From: Phalacrocorax aristotelis
Taxonomy: Eukaryota > Chordata > Aves > Suliformes > Phalacrocoracidae
Length of the DNA stretch: 64,000 bases
Assembly: GCF_949628215.1 (NCBI RefSeq)
Contig: NC_134298.1
Coordinates: 310,001-374,000 of the forward strand
Direction: 5' to 3'
A program made the translations under genes and the position numbers. Below are positions 1 to 12,399 of this stretch, piece after piece. The notes under the pieces were generated by a model. It had not been told where the DNA came from. It searched no databases and worked only from the letters and a program-made list of their open reading frames with translations. Every line of letters begins with the position of its first letter. Position 1 is the first letter of the stretch.

Positions 1-474
1 ACACTGGTGTAAGAGCCAAAACAGAGTATGCGCTCCAAATACACAAATTAGAGGTTTCTTTCATCCAAATAGATGGGTTTTGATAAGTTGGATTTAGATA
101 AAATAAAAAAGCCTAAAATTTGCCACTAGTCAATGAACAGAAGCAGAAGAACATTCCCAAGAAATAGGGCACGTCCGATACACCTTCCTATCTGGCAGCT
201 GCACCGACTCGGATGGTCAGATTCCTACTCCTCACTGGCGAGAGTCACAGTGACAGAGGGATCCTGGTGGGAGGGGGTATTTGTAACCTTAGAAGGAGTA
301 TGAAGCCACTCCCATTTTTCATCCATTCAGGACCAGACGGTGTCAAACTGCCATCTGTAATCAGCAGTCATAAACGTCTGCACAGCAGTTATCTTCAAAG
401 CGGGATGCATGTTGTTGATTTAAAAGACACAAGTTTTCTTACTTTCCAATTCAGGTTTAGAAACTGCAGCTTAC
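1..474 (-). other. AHCTF1-like intron, runs off the window
   Basis: This stretch follows the donor of the third AHCTF1-like coding exon on the minus strand. The next expected exon of the beta-propeller region is not visible in any frame, so it should lie left of the window. No repeat was recognised. Confidence 0.5.
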
Positions 475-655
475 CCGATGGCTCATTTTCCCTCTGGCTG
501 CAAGATGGATCATCCAAACCAAGGTCCACCACAAGTAGATGACCAACATCTGTCGCCACCGCTGCCGCTCCACAGAACCGTTGCAGAGCCCGGTGTAGGT
601 GCCAAGGCCTCACGCTGCCGCCTCCGGGACTAGTTATGGGCTCTATAGCGGTTAC
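475..655 (-). CDS. AHCTF1: AHCTF1 (ELYS)-like, coding exon 3
   Basis: This exon continues the N-terminal seven-bladed beta-propeller of ELYS, the nucleoporin that recruits the Nup107-160 complex to chromatin. It reads VTAIEPI at its start, then a stretch containing ATDVGHLLVVDLGLDD, close to the human ELYS segment with VVTDVGQILLVDLCLDD. The acceptor is TTTTCCTGTAG before GTAACC and the donor is GTAAGC. It enters in phase 0 and leaves in phase 1, as expected if the next codon is Asp. The residues between the two motifs are more diverged than the rest, so this may be a paralogue rather than the main AHCTF1 gene. No stop or frameshift is seen. Confidence 0.85.
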
Positions 656-1199
656 CTACAGGAAAACTACAAGTTAGTATTTAAGCTCTTTGATAAGCTT
701 TGATAGAAATCACTGAAAATTGAAGCCAGAATTAAAAATATAAGACTTAAAAACACAGCATTGTTTCCAATTATATCAAGAAGAAAGAAAGAAAAAAAAA
801 AGCCCTCTACAAACATCCGTTACTGCCTTGCGTTTACTAGAATTCCTGCAGTTATTTCACTGAGTTCACATCGACTGCAATGGCGCACTCTATTATTACA
901 GCTCACCAATTTCCATTTCCTGCAGCTTTCAAAGCCTTTTTGTGCAAGTGGAAAATTAGGTAACTACGTGCTCTACCATAAAACCGGAAAACTTGTTCTA
1001 CTATCAGTAAACTCAAAGGATAATGGTACTGTGAAGCCCACCATTTTACATCATGCCGCTCTCGACTGGACACTCTGCAGTGACAGTATGATGACGCAAT
1101 AGAGAAAATAGACTTCCTAACAAAGAGACGCTCCACAGCTGCTCCTGAAACAGCGTTATGCAGCACCTGACAACGTTTCCCCCATTGAAAAGCACCTAC

Positions 1200-1453
1200 C
1201 CTTCCTGGCAGAACAACTGCTTTAACCACGCTTGATGTTCCAGGGTCGTACAGGCAGAGAACACTTCCCTCTGCTTCTCTCAAGCCAACCAGCAGCCCCG
1301 TTCCCATCTGCCAGGAAACCTCCTTCACCACGCGGATGGTGGGAGGCTGCTCACGGGCTCCACTGAAACGGTGTGCAGAGAGTCCCTCTCCCGTCACAGC
1401 GCTCACGACCTCCAGCTGAGGGCCACACGCCAGCCAGGCCAGGCCACCTCTCC
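1200..1453 (-). CDS. AHCTF1: AHCTF1 (ELYS)-like, coding exon 2
   Basis: The exon encodes about 85 residues of the ELYS beta-propeller. Recognisable blocks are [27 protein letters not shown] and [10 protein letters not shown], all matching ELYS in order and spacing. The acceptor is CTTCTCTTCTAG and the donor is GTAGGTGC. It enters with two bases that complete a Gly codon begun in exon 1 and leaves in phase 0, so both junctions keep the frame. A longer open frame runs on into the intron, but the match stops at the donor, which fixes the exon end. Introns on either side are about 0.5 kb (656-1199) and 1.2 kb (1454-2654) and contain nothing recognised. Confidence 0.87.
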
Positions 1454-2654
1454 CTAGAAGAGAAGGAAAAGCTGGCTAAAGGAAACTCACAAGAGAGGAC
1501 TGAAAACAACGGAAAAATCACAATCACTGCCCCTTTGCTTCAATAGAGGTGCCTCACACAGGGAGACAGACGTACCGAATTCTGGTCATTGAAATCACCC
1601 ACTGAACTCTCAAGCAATACATCTTCAAATGAACCACCTTATGATTTTGCATTTGTACTTGTCATTCCTGCACTGAAGAGTTCTGCTTGTTTGGGATAAA
1701 GATTACAATATGTTGATCGCTCGTCTTTATACCATATTCAGCTTGGTTTTGCTAGAAAACATCTAAATACCTATGGGAATACAACTCCTAAAGCGTACTT
1801 CAAACAGAGCAAATTTCAGCCAATTCCTTTCTACTTTACTAACTTTGCTTGACACACGCCTACTTTGGGCAGGGATTTGGACTTCAACAAGGAATTACCT
1901 TAAAATGGGCACTGCGGGAGCCAATTTCAACTTTCACACACGCTGATCACAGAGAGAATTTAGCACATTTAGTTTCACTGAACTACTTCCAACACAAAGG
2001 GAGTATTAACTCAGTTACTGCACTTACAGTCACATAGAGGGATTCTACGTGGTCTCAGCAGATGCCCGGACACCCAGGCAGGCACCCGGCGCTACCTTCC
2101 CATCACCTACAAAGTCAGCTACCTCATCTGCTCAGCCACTCTCAGCACCTCTCACGGGACACTCCTCTGCATCCTATTCAATGCTCTGCAAACCCGGCTG
2201 CAGCACCTAACAGGGCTTTCCTCTTCCTTCTCTTTGTATTCAGGCTAGCAACAAAAAAGCAGGGCCGTTTGCTGCTGTAACACTCTGGGGGAACTCTTTC
2301 TGCAGGCAATGTTATGATGGTACCAATAAATATGGCCCAAAACAACACTCTGACTTTTTTGAAAACTGCCCTTCATTCAATTAGCAATTGAGGAGGGCTC
2401 ACCGACTTGTGCCTGTTATTTTAATGGCTCAAGATTGGAGCAGGCTGTTGTCATTTCAAAGTTTAACTCTACTAATGTTTTAATGTTAACATTTTTCATC
2501 GGTTTTTTCATAGCTCACCCTTTCTGTTCTCTCAAAACGTGAGGCACCTGAGCAGCACCAACCTGACACAGCTGATGCTGTGACCCCGTGCCTCAGGTCA
2601 CCTCCAGGCAGTAACAACTTCACAGCAAGGGCCAGTTTCAAGGAAAAGGCTCAC

Positions 2655-2783
2655 CTCTGCAGAACTGCCCGCGCAGCACAGACCCTCGGGTGGTCTCATC
2701 TTCCCCAAGAGCCTGAATGGTCACCTCGGGAAACTGCAGCAGGCTGCTCGTTACCTGAGCCGTGAGGTCTCGCATTCTTCACT
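2655..2783 (-). CDS. AHCTF1: AHCTF1 (ELYS)-like, first coding exon
   Basis: Translation starts at 2775 (ATG in the context GTGAAGAATGC), eight bases after a TTTATTTAG acceptor, so at least one non-coding exon lies further upstream. The first residues, [18 protein letters not shown], match the N-terminus of ELYS (human MRDLRAQVTSGLLPFPEV), followed by QALGEDE. The donor GTGAGC gives a phase 1 junction that joins exon 2 exactly. ELYS binds chromatin through its C-terminal AT-hook region and nucleates nuclear pore assembly after mitosis; only about the first 186 residues are in this window. All three exons are open and spliceable. Whether this is the true orthologue or a diverged extra copy cannot be told here. 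Confidence 0.88.
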
Positions 2784-5700
2784 CTAAATAAAGACAAACA
2801 TGCAAAAAGAGACTCCTGACAGCCAGAGACATTTCTGAGATTGACAGAAGTTTCATCACTTTGCCGTGAATAATCTCCCATCCACCTCCTGTAGATCTTC
2901 TCCTGAAAAAAATGGCACTGAGGGCAGATTTGGATCTCACAGCAGAGCAAAAGGAGAATCCTTTGCTTTTCTGATGCCTATGAGGTCACCAACAAAAAGG
3001 GACGCAGGGGTATTGACAAAATAAATAACAGGGAAAAAAGCCCAGGACACTGAAGTCAAGTCTACTCACACAGGTTAGTACGATGCGATCTGAGAAAAAT
3101 CATCTTTTCAAAAGCTTCTCGGTAATAGGGAGAAGTTTCCATTTGTCCCTTTCCTTGATTTCATACTTTATTCTTAATTTTCCATTGACTTCTAGTAGAT
3201 TTCATGCATCGTTTATGTCTTGTTCACTTTTGGCATGTGTATTTTGAACAACGTTCTTAAGGACCTTCATCCTCTAAACTCTTCCACAAAACATACTCTT
3301 GATACTTTCACGTTACAAGCAATACAGACTTTCATAGCTCATCAGTTACACAGCAGTTTTCCATACACTTATGATGGAAACATAACACAGCACGGATTTT
3401 TTTTCTACAATTAAAGCCTCATATTCCTTATTCCAGTCCTTTCCTTCCTATTGCCTGCCCTTACCGCTCCTCTGCAGGATTTCACAAACATTTCTAGGCC
3501 TTTCAGACACTTCCCACACTTTTGGAGGTGCTCCACAAAGAGTTCATGTTTCCATACATCAAGAGCAATTTTGTTGTGGAAAAACTGAAAAGCTGAAGTG
3601 ATTTACAAGGTTAAACAGGCGCCTTAATAAGAGATACACTCTGGTTTCTCTTCAGGTCTTATCAATCTTTCTCTATTCCCGACACATGGAAAGACAAACT
3701 CCTTCAAGTAACTGTGTTTTGCAGGTTCTGAAATGGTTCCTGAAAACGCCTCCTGAAGACAAGGCAGATTTAATCACCCCGTTCAAATGGCACTGCTTTC
3801 TTCACGGCGTCTCAAAAGGGAGACGTGAAACGCAGCTCGCTGTGCCTGGGTGTCCCACCTGCTGGCCAAGGCAGGTGTCAGCGCGAGCCCTTACCCCGTG
3901 CTACGGAGCAGTACAGCCAGCGCTTACACGGGCTCACACGGCGTGTTGGGGTGTCTGTGCCGTACGTGTTCTCCTGCAAACAAAGGGCTACGATCGCTCC
4001 TGCCAGCGCGCACTGGGAACCTGTGTCCCTCCCAGCACAGGAGGTCACAGCTCGCTCTGAAGCCCGGGCTCGGGGAGCAACACAAGGGCATTCAAGGGAA
4101 GCGCTGACAAGGAAATACAAGTTATACAGATGGGCCTGCTGTGGAGAAAGGTTATGCTCTGAAGGCCGGGCAGTGGAATCGGCTGCACTTCCAGTCCCAG
4201 GCACGGGAACTGTTTGAGAACATGTTCCAGTACCTTCTGCCAGCATGAAAAGCACGAGCGCGTGACACACGGGACGCGGCCGTCAGGGTCCCGCACTAGG
4301 CGCAGGGCAACGTTTTGATGGAAGTGCTTCATCATCACTCATAGAATATGTTCTACTGGTAGCAAGGTAGTTTTAAGAAAAAGAGCGAGCAAGTCTCTTG
4401 CAGCAGGGCAGCTAAGAGCAGTCAGGAAACCTCCTCACCTGCCGTGAGCCGCCCCGCGTCACCCTGCCTTTGCCGCTGCCTCCTGCGACAGGCCAAGAGC
4501 ACAGAATTTTGTGTGGCCAAACTGGAAGTCACGCTTTAAGGATTTAAACTAACTGGGGAGACCGGAGTTTAAAAGCAAACCACTCACCACCCCAAACTCC
4601 CCACCAAGCCAGAAATCCTTCATCTCCGGTGGAAAGCTCACACCCTGACACAGAGCAGTCCTGCCTACAGCGCACATCAGATGTGCTTCTCCGACCAGTG
4701 CCACTGGCAAGAACCATCAGATAAGGAACCCTCCGACATCTGGACCCTTCAGGTGACTTTAAAGTTAGTCATGCTGCCGTTATTAACAGCGTACAAAAGC
4801 ATGTGAAACTGCCAGCGCATCAGGCGTGCCCAGGTTCCCCGAGTGAGCCAACGGGCATTTGAAACATTTTTTTTGCTAGGCATTTGCTTGACAATATGGA
4901 ACCAGGGAGGTAAAACCTATAATAAATTATGAGCAATATATATACTGATCTGGTTATCAGGATGATGTACTTGCATCATTCTGCTAAGTTAAACCAAGGA
5001 TGACTGGGAATCAAAGCAGTGGGAAAGGAGAGAGAGACCGGTTAAAGGCGTGAAGCCTCTCCTTTAAGAGACATGTCCAGCACTAACTGCGTTTCTGCTC
5101 TCTTTGAAAACACTGACTACAACCACATTCCTATTTCTGTCAGCAGTCAGATTAGTGTAAATCGCCACAGGCTTACTCCATGCTCAGGAGTAAACCAGAA
5201 TCCAGCCTCCCAGCTGGATCCTATCCCACAGCGGGCTGGGCACAAGCGGCCAAAATGACCATTCTTCTTCACCCTGGGAACTTAGGACTCCTACGGTTAT
5301 TCTCCAACACGACTACTCTTGCATGCAGGAGCTGCAGTCCCTCTCTAACGCGGCCAAGCTAGCAAAAGTTCCTCAAGTCACTCCTGAAAGTGTGCTCTGT
5401 TGCACACTGCTTGGCGTACCTGGACAGACGGGCGCAGGTGCCGAGTGTCTCAGGGCAGAGCGCACACGCAGCCGTCCCGACAGAGGCACAGCCCAGGGAA
5501 GACAACGTTCCCAGCGCTCCCACAGCGCTGGCCCCTCGCAGCACCACTTCCAGAGTCACGGAGTCACAAGGGAGAGAAAGGCCTTCCGGAATCCCTGGAG
5601 GCAGCTGGTCCAGCCCCTGCGCACGCAGGGTCACCCAGAGCAGGCTGCCCAGGGCCAGGGCCCGGCGCCTGCTGAGCCCCCAGTGCTCAAACACACTCCT

Positions 5701-6991
5701 TGCAAACAGCCGCCCGACGAGGGCAGCTGCACAAACGTTGGCAGCACACACGACAGGCACAGGCTTCTGGGGACTCGCTCCGACCAACTGAAGTATTCTC
5801 TCCCCCACCCCAGTAAAACACCACCACACCAGCACAGGCTTGTCACCATTCTTTCTCCAAAACTCTCTCTCTCCAAAACTCTTGCTGAAACAAGCTTTCA
5901 TTTATTATTATTGGTTTGATTCCCTCACCTACACAAATTTTCTGACACAAAAGAGAAAGCCCTTTAGGGAGTGGATGGGATTTACAATCACAAACACCTC
6001 TGCGTTCGGTTTTCAGAGAGAGCCCCTTACTTTTTCAGGGAACTCAACTTTTGGAGGCAAGGACCTACTGTTCGGGGATGCCTGAAAAACGCCAACAGCA
6101 CAAAAGCAAAGGAGAGAATTTAAAAGCTTACATCCACAACGGGTTACTTGTTCTGAAAAATCAGGCTTTGAATCTGTGCCATCAGGAGGCTTTCCATCTG
6201 CTCACAGCCATGTGGATCCTTCTACCCATGCAGCAGCCTGAGATCACGGGGATGATCTCAGTGGCAGTGGTTAGCTACCTGGGGACAACAGATGCTTCTG
6301 ACACTCCCTGGGTACTGATCCAGCCTCGGACAGCCTGGAGCTGTTCTGTCTCGCTGGCCTCATCACGGGCAATATGGCCAAGCAAACGACAGCACATGCT
6401 TTGCTGACACCGCGCTTCTTTGCAACGTAGGAATCCCAATAAGCGCCTCCGATGAAGCACATATTTGAGATGGACACAGCTTACAGAGAAGCTGCCGCCA
6501 AAACAAACTAGCAATTTGTGATAACCAGGATGGAGGGAAGACATTCATCGCCTACAACAGGGAAATACTTTTCAGGAACCTCCAGCTTTTACATGCAATT
6601 TTGCCACTGATTTGTCACATAGAGCAGAAAAAGTCACTCGCTCAACCTCCCTGAGCCACAGCTCACCCACTCACAAAAGACTTCAAAGGCCCACGTAGCA
6701 CTGCCTCTAGTTGAGTGTTAGGGGGCATTTGGGGTTTAATCTGACCAGCACCGTGTCTCAGGCTCTCTCAGTCTCACCGTCACGCTTTAACATTGGCCAT
6801 GGACACGCAAGCAAGCTTTGGCTGGTTGGTTCTGTCGGTCTAATCACTGCCAGGAGTCACCAGGGAGGCAGAGGCCTGCCCAGTACGGATGAACCCCGCA
6901 AAGCACCAGCTGTACTGAGCGTGTGGAGGGGCAAAATTTAAAGAACAAAAGGAAAATACAAGTCCCGAGCGCGCTGTATTTCTGCACGCAC
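2784..6991. other. No gene recognised; intron or intergenic
   Basis: This lies between the first AHCTF1-like coding exon and the FGFR3-like Ig exon on the same strand. It has mixed composition with several chance open frames (for example around 3686-4340 and 5323-5919 on both strands) but no protein I recognise and no obvious interspersed repeat. It is probably the first AHCTF1-like intron or intergenic DNA. Confidence 0.4.
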
Positions 6992-7255
6992 CTGTACCTC
7001 CGGCTGTGAAGTTTCCCAGGACCTGGTCGGAATGCCTCGCCTTGCAGCTGTACAGCCCCGAGCCATCGTATGACACACTGATGATCTTCAACAGCTTCTG
7101 CCCAGTATGAGCTCTGCTGGGAGGTGCAATCCCGATACCGTCTTTAAACCAGGAAACAGACACAGAAGAGCCGTGGCTGTCACAGGAAAGTTCAATGGTG
7201 TCTGCGCTCCCAAACACCAGCTCTCCCAGAAAGGTGCTCTCGTTCCTCAAGTATT
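6992..7255 (-). CDS. FGFR3: FGFR3-like exon encoding Ig domain 1
   Basis: The exon encodes about 88 residues matching the first extracellular Ig-like domain of fibroblast growth factor receptor 3. Blocks are EYLRNESTFL, LVFGSADTIELSC, WFKDGIGIAP, GQKLLKII and DGSGLYSCKARHS, which include the two disulfide cysteines, the core Trp and the D-x-G-x-Y-x-C motif. The acceptor is a clean CTTTCTCCCGTTGCAG. The donor is GTGCGTGC, a weaker match to consensus. The length (264 bp) and both phase 1 ends match the usual FGFR exon 3. Near the donor the expected VRVT is replaced by AGGT. I found neither a convincing signal-peptide exon upstream nor the acid-box or Ig2 exons downstream; instead AHCTF1-like exons follow. 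It may be an orphan duplicated exon. Confidence 0.78.
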
Positions 7256-10200
7256 CTGCAACGGGAGAAAGAAATGGAAATGAGTAACTAAGAGCAGGCA
7301 TCAGAGGACGAAAGGGCATTTCAAAAATCAACAGATCTTCTATTTGCCCTGCTGACGCTTCCACGTGCCCAGAGCTCCTCCTTGCCCGGGGGAAGCCTTG
7401 CCTGCAGCCAGGCAGGCCATACTGCAGACAGGCAGCCGGGCACACTACAGTCAGGGCTCTGGCTGACCTGCAAGGGTGGCTTCGAACCTGTAGCGACCAA
7501 AACACGGCCCCCCCTCCAGGTGCGTCACAACAACCAGCACACACCTCTGGGGGGGGGTCACCGCAACACCCAGTGGTGCACGGGGGGCTGATCTGGCAGC
7601 GAGGAGCGTGTGCTGAAAAGGGCACGGTTCAGCCTCTGGATCTCCGTTTCTTGATCTCTGTGAGTCTGTCCACAACCCCTGTGGGACCCAGCACGGACGG
7701 GATACAAGGAGCAGGAATGGGGATAAACCCGATTGCTCAGGTGGCTCTGGGTGGCCCAAAGGCAGCCTCCGTGGGCTGAAGGAAACAAGGGGGAAGGCCG
7801 CACAGCACGCGCAGGTTGCAATAGCTAAAATAAATGAACCCACCGCTAGCTCCCTGCTGGAGTTACTCTCCGGGCAGCAGCACCAAAGACTGAGCATGAA
7901 AGCTGAAATCCCTCTTTCTTCACTCTACCTACCAGCTGCAGCAGTTTGTTCCACCAGTGACGACAGGGAACCCTGCCACGGGCTGGAGAATTTTGTTTCA
8001 CCATAGGCTAATGACGCAAAGAAAGGTTCAGGCTCACGAGTCTCCCCAGGGAGGAACGTGGGGCGTGTTGGAGGTGTCGTTCTTGGGCCTGATGCTCTTC
8101 AGGCTCATTTGAGTGACAGAAGCTCACTTCTGACACTGAATGGTTTATTCATCCTTTACCCCAGTTTAATAGAGAAGAATTAGCCCTCGACACCTGCCCT
8201 CAGCCCAGCCGGGTCAGCGGCCATAAGCCTGCTTATGCCCCGAAGGCAGAACCATTTCTGGGTTGGTGCAAGATGGATCACGGAGGATCCCATTCCAGCA
8301 CAAAGGCACTGGGGTGCCATGACTGCATCGTTATCAAGCAAAAAGTAATTCAAACCAGATCGGTCTGATCGAGCTGATCCCTGACAGGAATCAGACACGG
8401 AGAGGTGACCCTCACTTTGCAGCTGAAGCAGAGCCATAGATTACAATTTGACTATGAAACCAACGCAGTTACAGCAGCTCTGAATTCCTCAGCATGTGGC
8501 GTTGGTTTCAAGCTGCTCTTTGGCCATTGAGCGAAGGAGCTGGAGCAGGTTAGGACAGAAAAATGGATTGCTTCTCTCTTCGCCTCATGCAAATTTTTAT
8601 TCTGGTGCAAATGTAAGCATTAAAAATACAAAAATGTTTCCATCAATAGCCTTGCAGGGTAGCCATAAAGAATCCTGGGGGCCTGAAAACGTCGTATTTC
8701 ATGGGAGGTATCGCCTTGCAGAAGGAGTCACATTTTAACTACTAAGTTTACTAAAGGCTTTACTCAGCTCAATCTCACAGGGTTTTCTGCTTTTGATATT
8801 ACAGAAACCTCCTGGTCCTTCAAGCCAAGGGGCAGATGCTTTAGGGGTAAGCACACCACGAATACCACGTTCACCACAGGACTAAGCGCCCTCCTTCACA
8901 CATCCAGGGATTTAAATCATACCCACGGCACTTGGCAGCCTGAGCTGTGAGCAGGTTGGAAAGGGGCACCTGGACACTCAGCTCGGCTGCAGAGAAAGAG
9001 CACCTTTTCTTCTTTTTTTAACAAGCTCACCAGGTAAACAGCCAAAAGAGGGGCAAGCAGTAAACTGATAAGCTCTGTAGGAGGGTAAGGAAAAGAAGTC
9101 AGCGCATAACAAAGAATCTGATGACATTTTGGCATCATAGGTGCCTTCAGACCGGCTTTAACCCAGCGTTTGTGCAGGGGGTGCTGTCGGATTTACTCCT
9201 CCCAGCAGCCCCGACTGCCCGCTTTCCCACACCACGAGTGGCTTTGCTGAACCACAGCCCCATTTGCTGCAAAAACGGGAGGGATGGTGAATTTGTACCA
9301 AGCCACCGTCCTCTCTGGCATCCAGCCTGGGGTGTGGAGAAGAATACATGTTATTAACCAACCAGGATTAAAAGAGATGAAACGACAAACCCTGAAACAG
9401 CTCCAGCAAACCACGCTATCAAATGGCTTGGAGGGTGCTGAGCCCGCAGGCAATTTCAAGCTCATGGTTTGGTGTTTTCATTTTTTTTTTTTCTTAAAGG
9501 GTCAGAAAAAAGAAGAAACAGGTATGCGGAGCCAGACGAACACCCAGCACATCACAAATGTTACAAACCTGCAGCACACTAGGAAAAAGAGAAAAGTCTG
9601 TTCAAACGGAAACCGAATAAAAATGAAGCCTCTTTAATCGACCATCTGTGTATCAGGTCCAGCCAGCTGGGAAACAGTTGCCCAATGGGGAGGAAATTTC
9701 ACCTGTAGTTTTAGGAGAAATACATGAACTTGAAACATTCCTGCTCGTTCTGTTCTACGTCTACTAAAAATTGCCCGAAGCTAAACTACGAGGAGGACAC
9801 AGCCACTTCTCCGCCTACTCTGAAGCCTCAAGGCTCACGCCCAGGCTCCTGCACTGGACCCTACACGCTCCAAGGACCAGCCAGGAACACCTGCCAGCAG
9901 GCCATGCCCGAACCTCAGCTGAAATTAAGGTCAGGCTAATGCTTTCAGTCCCAGCTCTGTGCGCCAGCTGACAGGTCCCCGTCAGAAATGGCTTGGGAAA
10001 TGCTTTTGTTAAGTGGAAGTTTTACTCACTGCTCAGAAGCTGGGCTCATTCCCTGTCTTCTAGGGTCTCTCACTGAAATAGCAGATGTACGCAGAAAGTT
10101 TTCAGGGAGTTCAGCTTCCTGAGCATAGAGTTGGATATCAAATGTCTCTTCTATTGACCATACTTACAGAGGAAAAAAATTTTCCATCCCTATTGAGGGG

Positions 10201-12399
10201 AAAAATGTCCTCCCATAGCTTCCCCCCAAATTTCAGCTTTCTCCAGGCAGCAGATTGGGTCCCACTGGATGGAAATGAGACTTCTTGAGTGTTCACCTAC
10301 TTCAGAGAAAACCACACTCAGGCAGACTTCAGGACAGGCACGCTTTCCCAAACAGCACTGAAGAGTCACTGCAGTGAGCCGCAGAAGTTAACACGCTGCT
10401 CAGAGGGGATTACTTTAACTGCACGATTTCATCAGCAGATCAGCACTTCGCAACACTATTTTCAGATTTACTTTCATCACGTTCCCTACTCCCTGGTTGT
10501 TAATAAGGTCTTAATCAAAAGAAAAAAACCCTCAGATTTGATTGGAGTGACCCTTGGCAATACATGTAGAAGACGTGATGTTGTACAGCCAGACCAAATA
10601 CATTCATGAGTCCGTCTCTGTGCTGGAACAGACCTTCTGGTTTGCTATTTGCTAGGGAAGAAATAGATTTAAAAACAGAAAAAAAGCCATATTTCATCAT
10701 CCTCTTACTTTATTGCTCAGAAGACTATGCCAGTCTCAACATTAAAGCCTTAATTAGCTTTTTTAGCTACTCCTGTTAACGAGGACAAATGGATCAACTC
10801 TGAATCCCAAAACGGTATCACTCCGAGCTGCCCACGGAATCTAAAGGGTTTCTGGTCTCAGGCACAAAGTAGGAAGCACCGTCAATACAGAAGAGACTCT
10901 TTTTAGAGGGTTTTAACGCATAAACACCACAGCCAGCTCCAGGAATGGTCGCTGCCATGTGACACTCACTTCAATACCCGCACAATTTGAGGGAGAACAT
11001 TGAAATGCTCAGGCACACAAAGCGAAGCGACGCGAATCGCCGACCCCACCCCTTGGACCCTCCGCTGGGTGCACGCGGGAGGGCTACAAGAGCCCAGGTT
11101 GCCATCAGCTGCACCAAGAAAATCATCGCAACCAGTGCATCAGCAGGTCTTCCCAAGCAGAAAAGCCACAGGTGTTGGTACGTGCCCTGCCATTCAACTC
11201 CAACAAAATCCCAATCCGGCACCTTTTCTGTTCTTTTGGCTTGAAAACAGCCTGTGCAGTAACTCGGGGTGACAAATTGACTCCAGAGCTGCGCAAGGAC
11301 CCTTCGCTCCCTGCTCCTGACAGAGTGGGAGAGCTCTCCCCTGCCCGCACAAGCCTGCTCAAACGGCAGCAGCAAGCTGCTGAACTCCTTCAACGCACAC
11401 GGACAGCTTCAGCAGCTCACTAATGCAATACAAATCCCAAGACGCCCAGAAATTCCCTTCTTCATGTGCACCATATGCAGACAGACACATACAAACCAGC
11501 GACAGGAGACAGGCCGGTTATCAGCGGTTTTTAAAAGCAAAACGCTGCCGTTTCAGTCGGTCTGCTCTCCAAGGGAGGGGGAGGCAGGCACCTCCTCCTG
11601 CAGGCTGGGGCCGGCCGGGAGCCATGGAGCCCGTGCGTGGCCGGGCAGCACCGTGGGGACATTGCGATGCCACTGGTGATGTTGTTCGGCCTCCGCTCAG
11701 GGCCGAGCCCTGCTCCCAGGGAGCACGGCGGGGGTCTGGCAGCCACACCTTTCCTTTGCACAAAGATGCCAGAGCCGTGAGGGAGCTGGGCCTGAGGATT
11801 CCTGCCGGAGCCCCTGCAAATCCCAACCCCTCGCTTGGTTTAGAGGCATCACCAGAGGGACGCTTCCCTCAGCGACACCTCCGCGTACGCCACCTGTTAG
11901 GATGCAAACAGCATCCCCAAGCCTTCACGTACAAAGGTGTCTCAGAGCACGGGAAGGGTTTAGCGCCACTCGAACACAGCATCGACCCCAAGCTCTGGGC
12001 TGAAGCTGCAGGTGACACCCAGGGGACAACTGAGGCGGGCGCCGAGGATGCTCCCCACCCCCGGGGGTTCAACTGTGCCCCAAGTCACAGCGTCAATACG
12101 TACTTCAGCCTAAAATGGGGAGAGCTGGGGACACTCTGTTTCTGCCGCTTCCCACCCCCGGGGCCAGCACGGGCTGCTCGCTCCCTCCTGCTCACACACC
12201 GCACCTGCCCCGACCAACTCGCTGAGGTGGTGCCCCAGAAATCAGTGCTTTTGGCTGTGAAAAAAATGAGCCAAACGAGTTACACCAAGAACGTGGTGTT
12301 TTACTGGGGCTTTCTTGCAAACACAAGCAGTGCCCGCTGTGATTTACAGCTGTAACCAAAAGGGCTACGGAAGGAAGGCCCTCACCCCCGGCCCCCACC
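7256..12399. other. No gene recognised
   Basis: Unique-looking sequence of moderate GC between the FGFR3-like exon and the CpG island. I see no convincing coding exon and no CR1 or LTR. Open frames on both strands (10971-11393 minus, 11423-12355 plus) have no recognisable domain. It may be the first intron of a minus-strand gene that starts in the CpG island. Confidence 0.4.

Noticed and set aside
11045-11126. Minus-strand open frame with a hydrophobic leader (MIFLVQLMATWALVALPRA) that could be the FGFR3 signal-peptide exon; its phase would fit the Ig1 exon.
   Set aside because: The would-be donor is GTCGGC, far from consensus, and the residues do not resemble known FGFR3 leaders. Hydrophobic chance frames are common.
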